The position numbers and the translations under genes are program-made. The notes under the pieces are model-generated. The model worked only from the letters and a program-made list of their open reading frames with translations, made no database searches and was not told where the DNA came from. DNA of 64,000 nucleotides from Monoplex corrugatus (taxonomy: Eukaryota; Mollusca; Gastropoda; Littorinimorpha; Ranellidae): positions 54,325,168 to 54,389,167 of the forward strand of contig CM060312.1 of NCBI GenBank assembly GCA_030674185.1, given 5' to 3'. The stretch's first letter is position 1; the number at the start of each line of letters is the position of its first letter. This document shows positions 34,341 through 45,539 of the stretch, piece after piece.

Positions 34341-35210
34341 GCAGCGAGACGAGCTGGAGTTGAGGGCTAGACAAACTTACGTGGCGAGTGACTAGATCCA
34401 GAAGGGAATAAATCGAATTTTCTCTGTAAAAATCGTAACAGATGTCGGAACAAGCGTGGGATTTTAGTCTTCAGGCATAACTAATCCACATGAGGCTTAC
34501 TCGCTTCAAAAAGGAATAAACTGACCCCAGACTTTGTGTGCAGTTTGATTTAGTACTCCATTTGGTTGAAACGAATTCAGAGACCAGGAGATTGAGTTAT
34601 ATTACAATTGAGTAATGTTATATTTATCAGTATTTGGTGTTAGTAAGGTATACCTCAGCGAATAACTGTCTCGCCACTCCGATGATATCCCACTTTAAGC
34701 ATAGAACGACTTACTGCATAACTCGTTACGCGTTCACAAAACGGATGCTTACGATAACGTATTATCCCTTAAATCTTAAAAAAAAAATTTCCAGAGGAAA
34801 GCTTTTCGCGAGAGATTTGCAGCCTAGAAAGAGGAATTTGTCAGAGAAATTTTGCTGTTTCCCCGTTCCTGCATGTGGTAGCCTCCTGTGAAATTAAGCC
34901 TGACATAGCCCAGTTTCCCTGGTAGGTAAAATCACAGTGGGAGATGATTGGTGGTGGGGGTGGATGGAGAGGGGGGGGGCTTGCTGCTGGCAGTCCACAT
35001 CTTGGTCTGGTCTTCTGTGTTGGGTCATCGTGACTGGTGTGGACGTGGTTGGTGAATGAGGAGGAGGAGGGCTTGGTTTTGTAGGTGTGACCGTTCTTTG
35101 TCAACATGCTGCCTTGGTTTAGGTCGGTTGGTTGGTTGTCTGAATTGATACCTGGCTGTAATGCCTGTCTGCATGTCGTTTTCCGTTTTCGCCTCTCCAC
35201 TCCCCCTTCT
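34341..35210. other. Intronic, nothing recognised
   Basis: Unique sequence. No exon or RNA gene recognised. Confidence 0.6.
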
Positions 35211-35215
35211 CTGTC

Positions 35216-35233
35216 TGCTCTCTCTCTCCTCTC

Positions 35234-35303
<70 letters not shown>
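35216..35303. repeat. (CT)n microsatellite
   Basis: Nearly pure CT, about 85 bp, sense-strand polypyrimidine about 470 bp before the last exon. Confidence 0.95.
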
Positions 35304-35306
<3 letters not shown>

Positions 35307-35357
35307 TAACGGTGAGCATGGTTTTTAATGGTTTTTTTATTTTAACCTGGGTGTCGT

Positions 35358-35412
35358 TTTTAACGTGGTGTAAGCCCTGATATGGCTGTAGCAGTCGGCT
35401 GGGCTATAAGCA
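35358..35412 (+). repeat. Dispersed repeat W
   Basis: 'gtaagccctgatatggctgt' and 'agcagtcggctgggctataa' match the copies at 10864 and 55396-55497. A CT array follows directly, as a CA array follows the W fragment at 10020. Confidence 0.65.
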
Positions 35413-35427
35413 GTATGAAATTGAACA

Positions 35428-35429
<2 letters not shown>

Positions 35430-35516
<87 letters not shown>
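35430..35516. repeat. (CT)n microsatellite
   Basis: Pure CT for about 85 bp, about 250 bp upstream of the last exon acceptor. Confidence 0.96.
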
Positions 35517-35518
<2 letters not shown>

Positions 35519-35768
35519 CTCAGTTCTTTTGTCGATGTCTGTTTAAGCTCACCCTCTGTTTACTGTGTCTGTGGTTACAGATATCTATGACAAATAAAGC
35601 GAGTGGAAGGGTTTGTTTAGATTTTTTTCATTCAAAGTTGTGTTTTTTTATGGGGAAGGGAGTGGAGGTTGGATAAGGGAGTTGGTGGGATGTTGAGCAG
35701 TGAGTAACGCTGATCAGCAGAAGTCGTCACACCCGCACTTATTCCCACGTGTGCTGTTTGTGTTACAG

Positions 35769-37397
35769 GAGATGTTCGACAGTCTGCCGGCCCCTGGCTC
35801 CAAACTTCGTTCCAACCTGGCCATGATGCGAGGCTTCAGTGGCAGTGCCCACCACTACAGCAACGAGTCGGTCACCTCTACAGATCCGGACTTTGGCGGT
35901 CAGCACGTGCAGGACATCCCCAGCGAGGACTGCGACAAGTTCCGACACATGCTGGAAGACCGCTGTGCGGGCAGCGGTGCGGAACGTCTACACGAGGGAG
36001 CTCAGTTGACTCGGAAGGACTCGGAGGGAAGCCTGGAGAGGGAGCTGGCTCAGCTGAACAAGGAGATGGAGGAGATCCAAGTGGAGTGCCAGGAGATTGT
36101 GGAGTCCCATCTCCTGAAGGAACAACAGCGCCTCTTCACCCAGCAGCTGCCGTTGTACGACGTGCCCATGGCCACCAATGGTCACAGCGGACTGAAGGCC
36201 ATGGACACTCAGCGCAGTCCACGCATCGTGCCCCGCATGGGCACCCGTCTGGATTGCATCAAACACATGCAGGCCCTGGAACAGTTTGACTTGTGGTCCC
36301 AACAGCGTCGCATGACTCTGGCCTCGAATGCTGCCACCACTGGCACTAACAACAGTCACGCGGTCCCCAGCTTGTCGTCTGGCACTGGCACGTCCAGCAG
36401 TCGTTGTGAGCGGGACAAGGACCAGTCGACCACCAGTGCCTACAACACGGGCGGTGAGAGCTGTCGCTCCACGCCACTCACCCTGGAGCTCAACGTGGCC
36501 AGTGACGAGAGTGAGAAAGGCTTCAAGAACTCCATGTTGTGTCTGGCGCCCACTGCCTTGCCCCAGTCCTCCTCGGACACGGAGAAACAGACTCAGACCC
36601 CCACGGGCAAGGCTAGGGGCAGCTCCAGTGAGGAGTCGGGCCAGGGAGTGAGGGTGGCCCGTCAGGGTGTGGCGGAAAACCTCATGGCTGCAGGGCTGTC
36701 GGGTCAGGCGGAATCCCTACAGGACCTGTACATGCGCTCCGCAGATGTCATGTACACCAACCACGCCAACCTGCAGCACACCATCGCCGTGCAGCAGAAG
36801 CTCTTCCAGCAGCAGCTGGAGCAGCAGAAACGTCTGAGATTGGGGAAGACCACTCCTTCCTCCCCTCCTGCCGGCCTTCTGCCCCACAGTTCCACAGGCC
36901 TGTCTGTGGAGGAGGGCAAACAGCAGAGTCCCAGCAACACAGCACCGTCAGACAGCGGCCAGATGGAGTGGGTGGTCAAACGTCGGCCTGACGGAACACG
37001 CTACATCACCAGACGACCCGTACGTAGCAAGATCCTGAAGGAACGCGCCAAGAAGATCACAGAAGAACGCAGTGGTATGACAACAGACGACGACGCCATG
37101 AGCGAACTGAAGACCGGCCGTTACTGGTCCAAAGAAGAACGGAAGCGTCACCTGGAGAAGGCCAAGGACTACAAGCGACGTAAGGAGACGATAATGAAGC
37201 AGAAGATGGAGACACTGAAGGAAGGGGAGGAGAAAAAAGAGATGAACATTGTGGAACTCAGTCATCGCAAGATGAACAAGCACAAAAGCAAGAAGGTGCT
37301 GGACAATTTCGTCACTGTGCAGGAGATCACAGCGCATGGTAGTCGTATCCCAGAGGGCAAGGCCTATAACCCTTTGCTGTCTGTCACCACGGTATGA
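35769..37397 (+). CDS. PDZRN3: PDZRN3/4-like E3 ligase, last coding exon (542 aa, stop TGA)
   Basis: Seen: acceptor tgttacag|GAG at 35769 (the frame stays open 69 bp further upstream, but that is intron), stop TGA at 37395-37397. Exon residues: an acidic N-terminal part with NESVTSTDPDFG; a coiled-coil-like stretch near 95-125 (LERELAQLNKEMEEIQVECQ); AYNTGGESCRSTPLTLE near 239-255; a Gln-rich helix near 350 (QQKLFQQQLEQQKRLR); and a basic, highly conserved end at about 398-542 with MEWVVKRRPDGTRYITRRPV, SGMTTDDDAMSELKTGRYWS, EMNIVELSHRKM and the terminal VTTV. Known: these blocks are the hallmark of the PDZRN3/PDZRN4 (LNX3/LNX4) C-terminus, proteins with RING and PDZ domains that act as E3 ubiquitin ligases at synapses, muscle and endothelium in vertebrates. 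The GC-rich, repeat-free exon contrasts with its surroundings. C-terminal TTV fits a class I PDZ-binding motif. Confidence 0.96.
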   Translation, partial: EMFDSLPAPGSKLRSNLAMMRGFSGSAHHYSNESVTSTDPDFGGQHVQDIPSEDCDKFRHMLEDRCAGSGAERLHEGAQLTRKDSEGSLERELAQLNKEMEEIQVECQEIVESHLLKEQQRLFTQQLPLYDVPMATNGHSGLKAMDTQRSPRIVPRMGTRLDCIKHMQALEQFDLWSQQRRMTLASNAATTGTNNSHAVPSLSSGTGTSSSRCERDKDQSTTSAYNTGGESCRSTPLTLELNVASDESEKGFKNSMLCLAPTALPQSSSDTEKQTQTPTGKARGSSSEESGQGVRVARQGVAENLMAAGLSGQAESLQDLYMRSADVMYTNHANLQHTIAVQQKLFQQQLEQQKRLRLGKTTPSSPPAGLLPHSSTGLSVEEGKQQSPSNTAPSDSGQMEWVVKRRPDGTRYITRRPVRSKILKERAKKITEERSGMTTDDDAMSELKTGRYWSKEERKRHLEKAKDYKRRKETIMKQKMETLKEGEEKKEMNIVELSHRKMNKHKSKKVLDNFVTVQEITAHGSRIPEGKAYNPLLSVTTV

Positions 37398-37860
37398 CCA
37401 CATGCAACACCCACCTTATCCACCAACTAGCATTCTGCTGCCACTGTGTTCAACGGGACTGCATTAGGTATGGAGAGTTGGAGACAATGCATTATTGATT
37501 CCTGTAAAGATCAAGTTAATGACTGTGTCCTTGGTTTAACCATTTAACCAAGGTGATGTTTCTGTGACAATACGATTAAACACTGATGGTAGTGATGTGT
37601 GTAGTCGTCGAACAAGCAAACTATTTTTGTGACAACGTAGTTCATTGTGTTTCCCAGTCGAACTGGAGCTTGCTGTTTTGTTTTGATATACAGACTTGTC
37701 AAAACTTGGCACAAACATTTCGTCATCTTGCGCTTGTTTTGTGTGTGGCTTATCATAGACATTGAAGCATATGTTTCTCAGACGTGAATGCTGTCAGCTG
37801 GCTTCATATAAAAGCCGAGTGGTGTGGATGTGGTTGTCATGAATGTGACAGTTTCGATAT

Positions 37861-38205
37861 GCTTCATTAATTCCTTGACATATATATGTTCCAGAGAAAC
37901 TGCCCATTTGGCAAATTGGTTTCTTAGTATAAATGCCTGTTTGGTAAATTAGATCCATGGCATAAATATCTGTGGAAACTGCTCATTTGGTGAAATAGTT
38001 CCAGCATGGAAGATAATTTGGCAAAATATTTTTGTGGCATAAAACTTAATGAAGCTGTTTGGCTAAGTAATTCCTCGGCATAAAGGTTCCTTGGAAACAG
38101 TATTTGGCAAATAAGTTCGCTAGCATAAAAGTTTCAGGGATTCTATTTGTCAAATGAATTGTTTGACATATATAGGTCCCTTGGAATTTATCTATTTGGC
38201 TGGTC
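37861..38205 (+). repeat. Degenerate ~45-bp tandem repeat in the probable 3' UTR
   Basis: About 7-8 diverged units. Recurring blocks are 'atttggcaaat' (with variants at about 37909, 37939, 37986, 38016, 38058, 38103, 38147), 'agttcc.tggcataaa' and 'gttccttggaaac'. Spacing varies from about 30 to 50 bp. Confidence 0.75.
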
Positions 38206-39288
38206 ATCTGCCCTGAGTTCAAGACTTCCAGTATCCAGGACGTGATGCTCTACCTCTGTTGCTAGTGATACTATAACCACTGCTTGTGCCGTGTGCTCCA
38301 ATACACGCGTTTTATCACTCACGTTACTGATACTGAGCTCGGCTTCAGAATGCACTGGACAAGCTTTGACCCTATCTGCAGTACATCTGGTCATAAAAGC
38401 ATCTGTGGTTTTCTACAGTGTGTTCCTCCACAGCCCTTCCTGAAAATAGCGTATGATCCATGGTTGTACTCAGTATGATAGCATACTTTTCGCATGGACA
38501 ATTACTTGGCTGTATCTGAACAAGATGTGCATGTACATATCCTGTACTTTTTTTTTATCTGCACTGCCAGTGGCGATGTCCCAGACTCAGCTCCTTATCC
38601 TCAAGTTTGGTTTCTTTACACAAGCTTGTGACTTTTATGACAAATTAAAGTGGACTGTTTTCTTAACTCTTTTCACTCAGATCCGGAGATGATTGGAATT
38701 GCAGTTTTCTTCCTTCATGAAAATTTTACTTTGATTTCCCAGCTTCTCAAAACATGGTGGCAGAATAGACAGACCAGCCAAAATATCGTGTACTTGAGAT
38801 AAACTCTTTGTGGTTGAGCTAAAATGATGAACTTTTTGAAGATAGTGTATTTCATCCGTGAGAAAGAAAAATGAATATAAAGTTTGGGCATGGTGGTTTT
38901 TGACTGTCATATTCTTTTATTGATGATTACAGGTGAACTTAGCTGAGGCCCTACTGAATCTGGTTGAGTTTAGTTGAGATCATGATATATACAATTCAGG
39001 AGTTGCTATATTACAGTTGAAGTGGGTTGTAATGCAGTGTCCCAGAAAGTGCTGATATCAGTGATGAAATCTGTGTTAACCAGTCCCCGATGATCACACC
39101 AAAGATACGTGATGTCTTTGTTTTTGTTGCTTTTCATTTTGCTTCTGTTTGTCCTCAGTGAGAGAAGTTTTCTGACTTGCTGTTATTACTTTGGTACTTT
39201 ATGAAATTTGTCTTTTGTTGAAAATGTTGAGTGTATATAGTGTGAAGAGGTTAACACAACATCATTTGATCATCACTGCTGTTCGTTG

Positions 39289-39312
39289 ATTGTGTGTGTG
39301 TTTGTGTATGTG

Positions 39313-39352
<40 letters not shown>
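39289..39352. repeat. (GT)n microsatellite in the probable 3' UTR
   Basis: 'tgtgtgtg' runs of about 60 bp, with the longest pure stretch at about 39316-39352. In RNA it would be a UG repeat. Confidence 0.92.
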
Positions 39353-39353
<1 letters not shown>

Positions 39354-41963
39354 TTTTAGTGTGTCAGTTGCCATGTTTTAATCAGGAAATTAACAATTGT
39401 ATTTGTAACATCGTATGAAGTGAGGACTTCACAAATCCAGATATTCTTCAGACTTGCCTTCACAGTGCTAGCCAGTGTGTATGGGTAGTTTGCAGAAAGA
39501 TCAAATCACATCTAGAATGACTTAGGCTGACTTGATGTGTGTATATCCTGCATATATACATCAATAAGTCTGTTTCATATGAAATCAGCTCAGCACATTT
39601 TCTTGCTGAGTGTTTGTACACATCATTTTGGAGTTCTAAACGGCTTAACAATCGTCAGAATTGAAAATTTCATCTGTGTGGACATCTATTTTGCTGTACT
39701 TCTTTCCTTTGTTTCTTCTAAAGCAAAAGTTATATCAGGTATCCTGGGCAACTTTATGGCCATTCTGTTCAGCATTAGTTATTTTTTCACGTTGATGTCA
39801 GTGTGTTGTTCCTGCATTAAAAAAAGTCCACATTTTACACTGGTATACTTTCCCTTAGGATTCTGTAAGTGAAATTTGTGATACATGTATGTTTATTGGA
39901 TTTGTAGCTCCATCCCATTTCAGACTCGACAGTAAGAAACATTTATTTAGTGGAAACTGTCTTTGTATTTTTACTGACGTTGATAGCCATTTTGCATTTG
40001 GATATTACTGAGGTAGAATTACGAATATATTTGATGTAGACTTACTTTGTCATTTTTTGGAAATGGCATGATTGTTCATGTTGATATGTACCATTCGTTT
40101 TGTGCTGTCGTTTTTGAGCTGCCTTTGAACTGGTTCCAGACAGACCTCTCAGCCACACCAGCAACACAACATACGAGCAATTCAGATAGATGAACAAACA
40201 AAAAACAAATTAACAACAAAGAAACAGAGGCTAAGCTGAATTGAGAGGGGAAAATGAAAATGCTGAGGCTTATATGTCGAGATTGTACTTTTGTTGAAAA
40301 AAAAGTGAATTGAACACTGAACTTCCCTGCTTTCAAACAGATACATATTTACATGATTGTGAGCACAAATATTGTCTTGGCGATGATTTAAACATTCTCT
40401 TCTCAGTGAATGTGAAGTTCATGAGAAGCTGTTATGTTGCCTATGGATTGCCCACACAGATAAATGGTCAAGAGCATGAAAGCAATTGAACAGAGTAATC
40501 TAAGATAATGTTCTGCATTACTAATCCCTGTCATTGATCCAGTCCATATAATTATAATAAAAAAAAAAGAGACTGTAGCATTGGTTACAGATAATACAGT
40601 TATCAGTGTTCTATGTTAATTGAGTGTTACTAGTAGGTGGTTTTCAGAAGGATCTTATAAGTTTGTGAAGGCAGTAGATAGCGGCTGTGTCAGCAAGATG
40701 TGAGTTCATGATGTTCACCCCCTGCATCAGACTTATTAGACTGTGTGACTCCATGTTTTGTGGTCATTCAGCTTGACATGCTATTTGAAGAGGCTGTACA
40801 ATTCTATGAATATGTCAGTCATGAATGCATGTTTTTTCCTTTTTTGGTTTTCGTGAAAGTTGAGGCAAATTTGGGTGTATATATTTATAACTTGTGCTAT
40901 ATTGTGTACAGAATAAGCCCGCACATATTATTTTGTAGTTGGAAGATGGGGGATTGAGTCCAGCATGTCATAATATATGTGCAATATCATGATATGTGTG
41001 TGTGACAGTGGCTGAAACAAGTGTATAGTTTATACTGTGATTTTTCAAAAGCAATCTGTCAGAAGGTATCATCAGAAGATTTGTTCTTTGTGGACTACCA
41101 GTAGTGAAGGTATACATGTACCTGTCTACCAGTACCATGCTGCCCCTGTTGTCTTCTCTTCCATGAGTCTGTGTGCATAAACACAGTCGCTGGAAGGATG
41201 AAAAGTAGTTCTGTATTGTTAAGAACTGATGATCAGTGTAATGGGGTTGGAAAATAACCTTGAGCGGCACTTGATTTCTGTGAATTGATCCCAGGTGTAG
41301 TTGTTTCTGGAAGTGTTGTACATATTTTATTGGGGTGTTTTTAGATTATTTATTGGTATACATTTGTATACAGTCTGTACGGATTTACTGTCCAAGTCGC
41401 GTGGTTATATACCTTGTAGGATGACCACACATGCGATGTATTGTCTATCATGTATACAGCATGTAAGTATGCAAGTGTATAAATTTCTATTGTACACAAC
41501 AGTCCACGTGTAGTAGGACTGCCTGCAGTCAGTCTGTTTGAATCGTGGAAATTCAGTTGTATGTTTATCTTTGACCGTAGAGGAAATTCTGCCTGCTGGT
41601 TTATAACTTTGATTTACTTTTTCACTCATCCTTCCCTCCCCCAATTTTTGCTTTTTTTTTTTTTTTATTGTTCATTCATTTTTGTTTTTACAATTCATTC
41701 TCATTTACATCACATCTTTCTTCTGATGATTTCTCGTGGAATGGTTCAAACATTTATTTCTGTTTACAGTCTGTCCCAATGGAGCGGTTTTAAAGGATGG
41801 TTTGATGTTTTGCAGACTGAAGTCGAGTTGAAAATCATTGTTTTTGCTATAAATTTACTGAGAGACAGAAATCGTTTAACTTTTGTATGATGCAAATTTC
41901 GCTTGAAAACGTGTACAAATTGCAAAAAATTATTTTGAAAAAAAATCCGATTATGGCGTTGAA

Positions 41964-41969
41964 AATAAA
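41964..41969 (+). terminator. Candidate polyadenylation signal AATAAA
   Basis: AATAAA 4.57 kb after the stop codon, followed within about 60 bp by T-rich sequence ('atggtacttttgtaatg'). It is chosen because the repeat-poor character ends soon after. Not confirmed by any transcript. Confidence 0.4.
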
Positions 41970-41989
41970 CTACTACCTGGCATCATCAT

Positions 41990-43450
41990 ATCGTTGATTC
42001 CATATGGTACTTTTGTAATGCTGCAGATGATACGTTTTCCCTTCTTCTCTTCTTCTTCTTCTTCTTATCATCACTGGACTACCTTAAAGTTACAGTTGTT
42101 TCCAGAATGAATATAAATCCAATCTGTATTATTTCCGAGATTGATCATTTTGATTGGATGGGTCACATTGTAACACGCTGTGGTCTGCCGTGATCAGAAA
42201 GCCTGGTTCAGTTTGAAAGGCATATTCCTGCTCTGACCCCCCATCCCCACCCCACCCCACCCACCCCTCCACTTTTGAACTGGGACAAAAACTGGCTTTT
42301 GGGGTAGTTTTGGTCTGTGTCCTCTTTGTTTCGTTTCAACGGACCATAGTCCCATGGGGCGATTTTGTGTTGAAAGTGTATTACGTTCCCAAATTTCTGA
42401 AAGCCCATCACGACGTATATATGTTTGAGGATGGCCCGTAGCCCTGATCACCGCTGACTGTTCGATCCTTGATGAGGTTTCCTTTTGGCCCGTCCTAGCC
42501 CACTGGATTGGGAGGAAGTGTCAACATGTAAAAGAGGAAACTTTTTTGGCTGCTTAATGATGAAACTAACGCAGGTAACATGATAGAATACATGTACACC
42601 TAGAAATCGGGACTGAGGTAATGAATGATCTTGAAGGTATTGCTGAAGTTCATTGTAAAAAGGAAAGAATGAAAGCAAGGGGAATAAAAGGAAACTTGAG
42701 TAGAGTCTTAAAACCATTGTCAGTGAAATTAAGGCACTAGTGTCAGTGAAATTAAGGCGAGTGAAAGTATGAAAACTGGATTAATGTCTACAGACAGTCT
42801 TAGCATTGGCAACAGACATTCTGTCAAGTAACCGATAAAAGGGATTGAAGTTGCGTAAAGAAACCTTGCACGAGGTATGAGTTTTAGTGCCGTAACAAGA
42901 CTGGACGAGGAAGCTGAGGAGTACATAGAAATTGTTTTTAGTGCGAAAAGGCTTAAAAAAAAAACCATGCCTTCAGACTTTGCACCGTTAAAAAATGAAG
43001 AGGTGGTTAGTTACAAGAAAAACTTAACTGCCACCACAGACTTAACGTTAAAGCAGATGATGAGAGGAGCGGCACTGCAAGTTAAGGTCTGTGAACTTAG
43101 TGTCAAGAGAGGAAAGGTCTGTAAACTTGTCATTCTGGATGTTATAAGAATTCTAACGAAAAAAAGATGAGGGGTGCGGAAGAGCGTGTATGGGGAAACT
43201 TGACCCAGACACGAAAAAATATTGTTGCGTCAGTGGTGATGAAGTGGTGGGGTTATCAGAAGGAAATCTTGACTGAGGTGTACAAACTGCCGTGTGTGGC
43301 GGTAACGAAACATTCTAACTGTGGACGTATGCTTGTTGTGGATTTTCCAGTTTGCTGCTCCGCCGTTCTGGCGATATGTCTGTGGGGTGATATGAAGAGA
43401 TGTCAATAAATTATTTGTTTTGTAAAAATGGAGAGACTGTTGTGTTTTTG
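41990..43450. other. Intergenic, little recognised
   Basis: Contains (CTT)n near 42043-42066, a short LINE-like piece near 42131-42160 ('ttggatgggtcacattgta', compare WFGH in other LINE tails), and a direct repeat of 'gtcagtgaaattaaggc' near 42719 and 42741. A 97-codon + strand ORF (42877-43170) matches nothing I recognise. Confidence 0.5.
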
Positions 43451-43454
43451 TTCT

Positions 43455-43596
43455 CTCTCCTCTGTCTGTCTGTCTGTGTTTTAGTTATCTCTCCTCTGTC
43501 TATCTTTCTGTCTGTTTGTCTGTCTGTCTGTCTCTCTTTCTCGTGCGCACGCGCTCTCTTTCTCTCTCTCTCCCTCCCTCTCTTTCTCTCGCGCAT

Positions 43597-43664
<68 letters not shown>

Positions 43665-43675
43665 TCTCTCTCCTT
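43455..43675. repeat. CT-rich microsatellite
   Basis: TCTG units then pure CT (about 43598-43642). Confidence 0.94.
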
Positions 43676-43794
43676 TGTGAACCAAAGACTGCTTGCAAGC
43701 GAACGAACGAGAGAGCTCATGTTCAAGACTGTTTGTAAGATTGTATACCAGTTCAATACCATTAGTTCGGCTTTATCAATATAGAACGATCAAA

Positions 43795-43863
43795 TACACA
43801 GACACAGACACACATACACACACACAGAGGCACACATACACACACACTCACACACACACACCC

Positions 43864-43917
<54 letters not shown>

Positions 43918-43939
43918 ACACACACTCACACAAACACAG

Positions 43940-43994
<55 letters not shown>

Positions 43995-44018
43995 CGGGGA
44001 GAGAGAGAGAGAGAGACT
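43795..44018. repeat. CA microsatellite with terminal GA
   Basis: Several (CA)n blocks broken by CCA, CTCA and CAGAGG, ending with (GA)n at 43999-44017. Confidence 0.94.
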
Positions 44019-44164
44019 AGTTACATGCACGTATTCATTTACATACATGCATACGTTTCATATGTTTGAATTTCTAACAAAATTTGAGAAACTTATCACG
44101 CCAATTTTGTTTTGTTTTTGTATCATTCCCACTCTTTTGGGAAGCCTGTATACACGTTATTTTG

Positions 44165-44345
44165 TTCACACTGTGCAGGTGCTACGAAGCTGCATAGTCT
44201 ACATACTCCCTCTTTGGTGGGCTTCACGTTGGGCGTTTCCATGTGTCCATGTGCCACCGGACACTGACATCACTTGCAAGATCTTTAACGTGCATCTTTT
44301 CCCTAGTACAATCCTATAACGGAGATAAAGTTCACACACATGTGT
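44165..44345 (-). mobile_element. SINE-S copy 5 (minus strand)
   Basis: Reverse complement carries 'gcacgttaaagatcttgcaag', 'gatgtcagtgtccggtgg' and 'gagggagtatgtagac', in the order of the SINE-S body. The head lies beyond about 44345 or is lost. Confidence 0.65.
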
Positions 44346-44557
44346 GCATACACACCAGACAAATACGACTCAGTCTATGTCATGTCTCTTGGATGGCACA
44401 GAAGCTGAGCTCTACGCCTTTGGATCTGATTCGAAAAAGGTTCGAGTCTGGTTCGAGCAAAAACATGCGTTCGCTTACGGTCCACCCAGCTGGTTTGGGT
44501 TAGGGAAGGTTAAGCAAAGAGAAATAATGCTAGCCCCGAAGAAAGTTGACGGTGCTT

Positions 44558-44561
<4 letters not shown>

Positions 44562-44634
<73 letters not shown>
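44562..44634. repeat. (CT)n microsatellite
   Basis: Pure CT, about 72 bp. Confidence 0.96.
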
Positions 44635-44637
<3 letters not shown>

Positions 44638-44639
44638 CT

Positions 44640-45115
44640 AAAAGACCACGGTACCGATGGACAACAGGCCATAAACGATAGGAGCTATGAAACATCCTTG
44701 TAGTATTACCGAAAAATATCGAAGTTTCTACAGATCAGTTTCTTGATGAGTGAGAGTGGAAACTTCAGCCCATTCGGCCATTGGTTACCACTTAGCAGAA
44801 TTTTCTTTTTCCTGATTGCAAAGATTTTTAGAGCATGTTGATGACAACGATGTGTAAAGAGATCAGCGGTTTAATTATTTTTGCACTTAAGTCCACACAG
44901 TTACGAAGTATTACAACATGTAGGCCTACATCAGGTTATGTGTGGAGGGAGGGGAGGCGGTGGCTGGCTGTGGTGATTTTTCAAGATTTATCTAGAGTAT
45001 CAGCACCTAAACTACTTTGTTGTTAAAAAAAAAAGAAGAAACAAAAAGGACAACTCGCAACATCCCTACCTCCAAAAAAAGGTCTCAAAATTCGGACGGC
45101 CTACCAGAAGGATGA
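44640..45115. other. Intergenic, nothing recognised
   Basis: Unique sequence without coding or RNA signal. Confidence 0.55.
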
Positions 45116-45117
45116 TG

Positions 45118-45490
45118 AGAGATTTGGGATCTAGTATCAGCTGTTTAACCCTCCATTCAATTAAGATTGCTTGCGTGGAATGCGGGGTGGGGTGGGTGGG
45201 GGGGAATGGTCGGATCTACCTCACGTACTGAGTGAAACGTTGATGGCTGATCCGTCTGTTGAGGTGACACCGGGTCTGCGCGCTGATCCTGACAAACGAG
45301 GTTGTCGGATAGATTACAGGTAAATGCCGGATACATTACAGGTGAGTGTAAGCGCGATCTGGCGGCACAGGAGATTGGGAGATCGTGCCGGGGACAGAGA
45401 GACAAGAAGTGGATAAATGTTGGGACATTGGTCGTGACAGTTGACGGATTTAGCTGGGAAGGTGGTATGGTAATGTTTTGACTGGTTTGA
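45118..45490 (+). repeat. Repeat Z, copy 1
   Basis: Closely matches 54262-54632: 'tatcagctgtttaaccctcc', 'gatggctgatccgtctgttg', 'gctgatcctgacaaacgagg', 'ttgtcggatagattac' and 'gataaatgttgggacattgg'. Same orientation. Confidence 0.85.
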
Positions 45491-45539
45491 TGGGAGGTAG
45501 GCTGGTGGTTTGTTGGCAAAATTGGTGGCCTGTAGGTTG

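Larger units (their letters stand above)
37398..41985 (+). other. Probable 3' UTR of the PDZRN-like gene
   Basis: After the stop codon about 4.6 kb is AT-rich and almost free of transposons and long microsatellites, unlike the rest of the window, and several UGUANAUA octamers occur (38532, 39232, 40876, 41317). It ends near an AATAAA at 41964-41969. Inference only: no transcript evidence. An earlier AATAAA (40556) precedes a genomic A-run. Part of this stretch could be downstream intergenic sequence. Confidence 0.45.

Noticed and set aside
34003..34374. 123-aa minus-strand ORF with GKARQGKAG repeats
   Set aside because: The repeat comes from GCCTT pentamers. The rest has no recognisable domain, and the ORF lies antisense in an intron.
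35700..35768. Upstream extension of the last-exon ORF, starting at a TTG/GTG-type codon
   Set aside because: Family homology begins at the residue after the tgttacag acceptor, so these 23 codons are read-through into the intron.
35763..37403. Minus-strand and alternative-frame ORFs across the last exon
   Set aside because: They are shadows of the GC-rich coding exon. Only the + frame matches PDZRN3/4 sequence blocks.
40556..40561. Poly(A) signal at AATAAA near 40556
   Set aside because: It is embedded in a genomic A-run that would cause internal priming. Repeat-poor sequence continues well past it, so 41964 is preferred though unproven.
42877..43170. 97-aa + strand ORF (MSFSAVTRLDEEAEEYIEIV start)
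   Set aside because: It has non-repetitive composition, but I recognise no homology, no promoter, and no splice or poly(A) context. It is too short to support as a gene from sequence alone.
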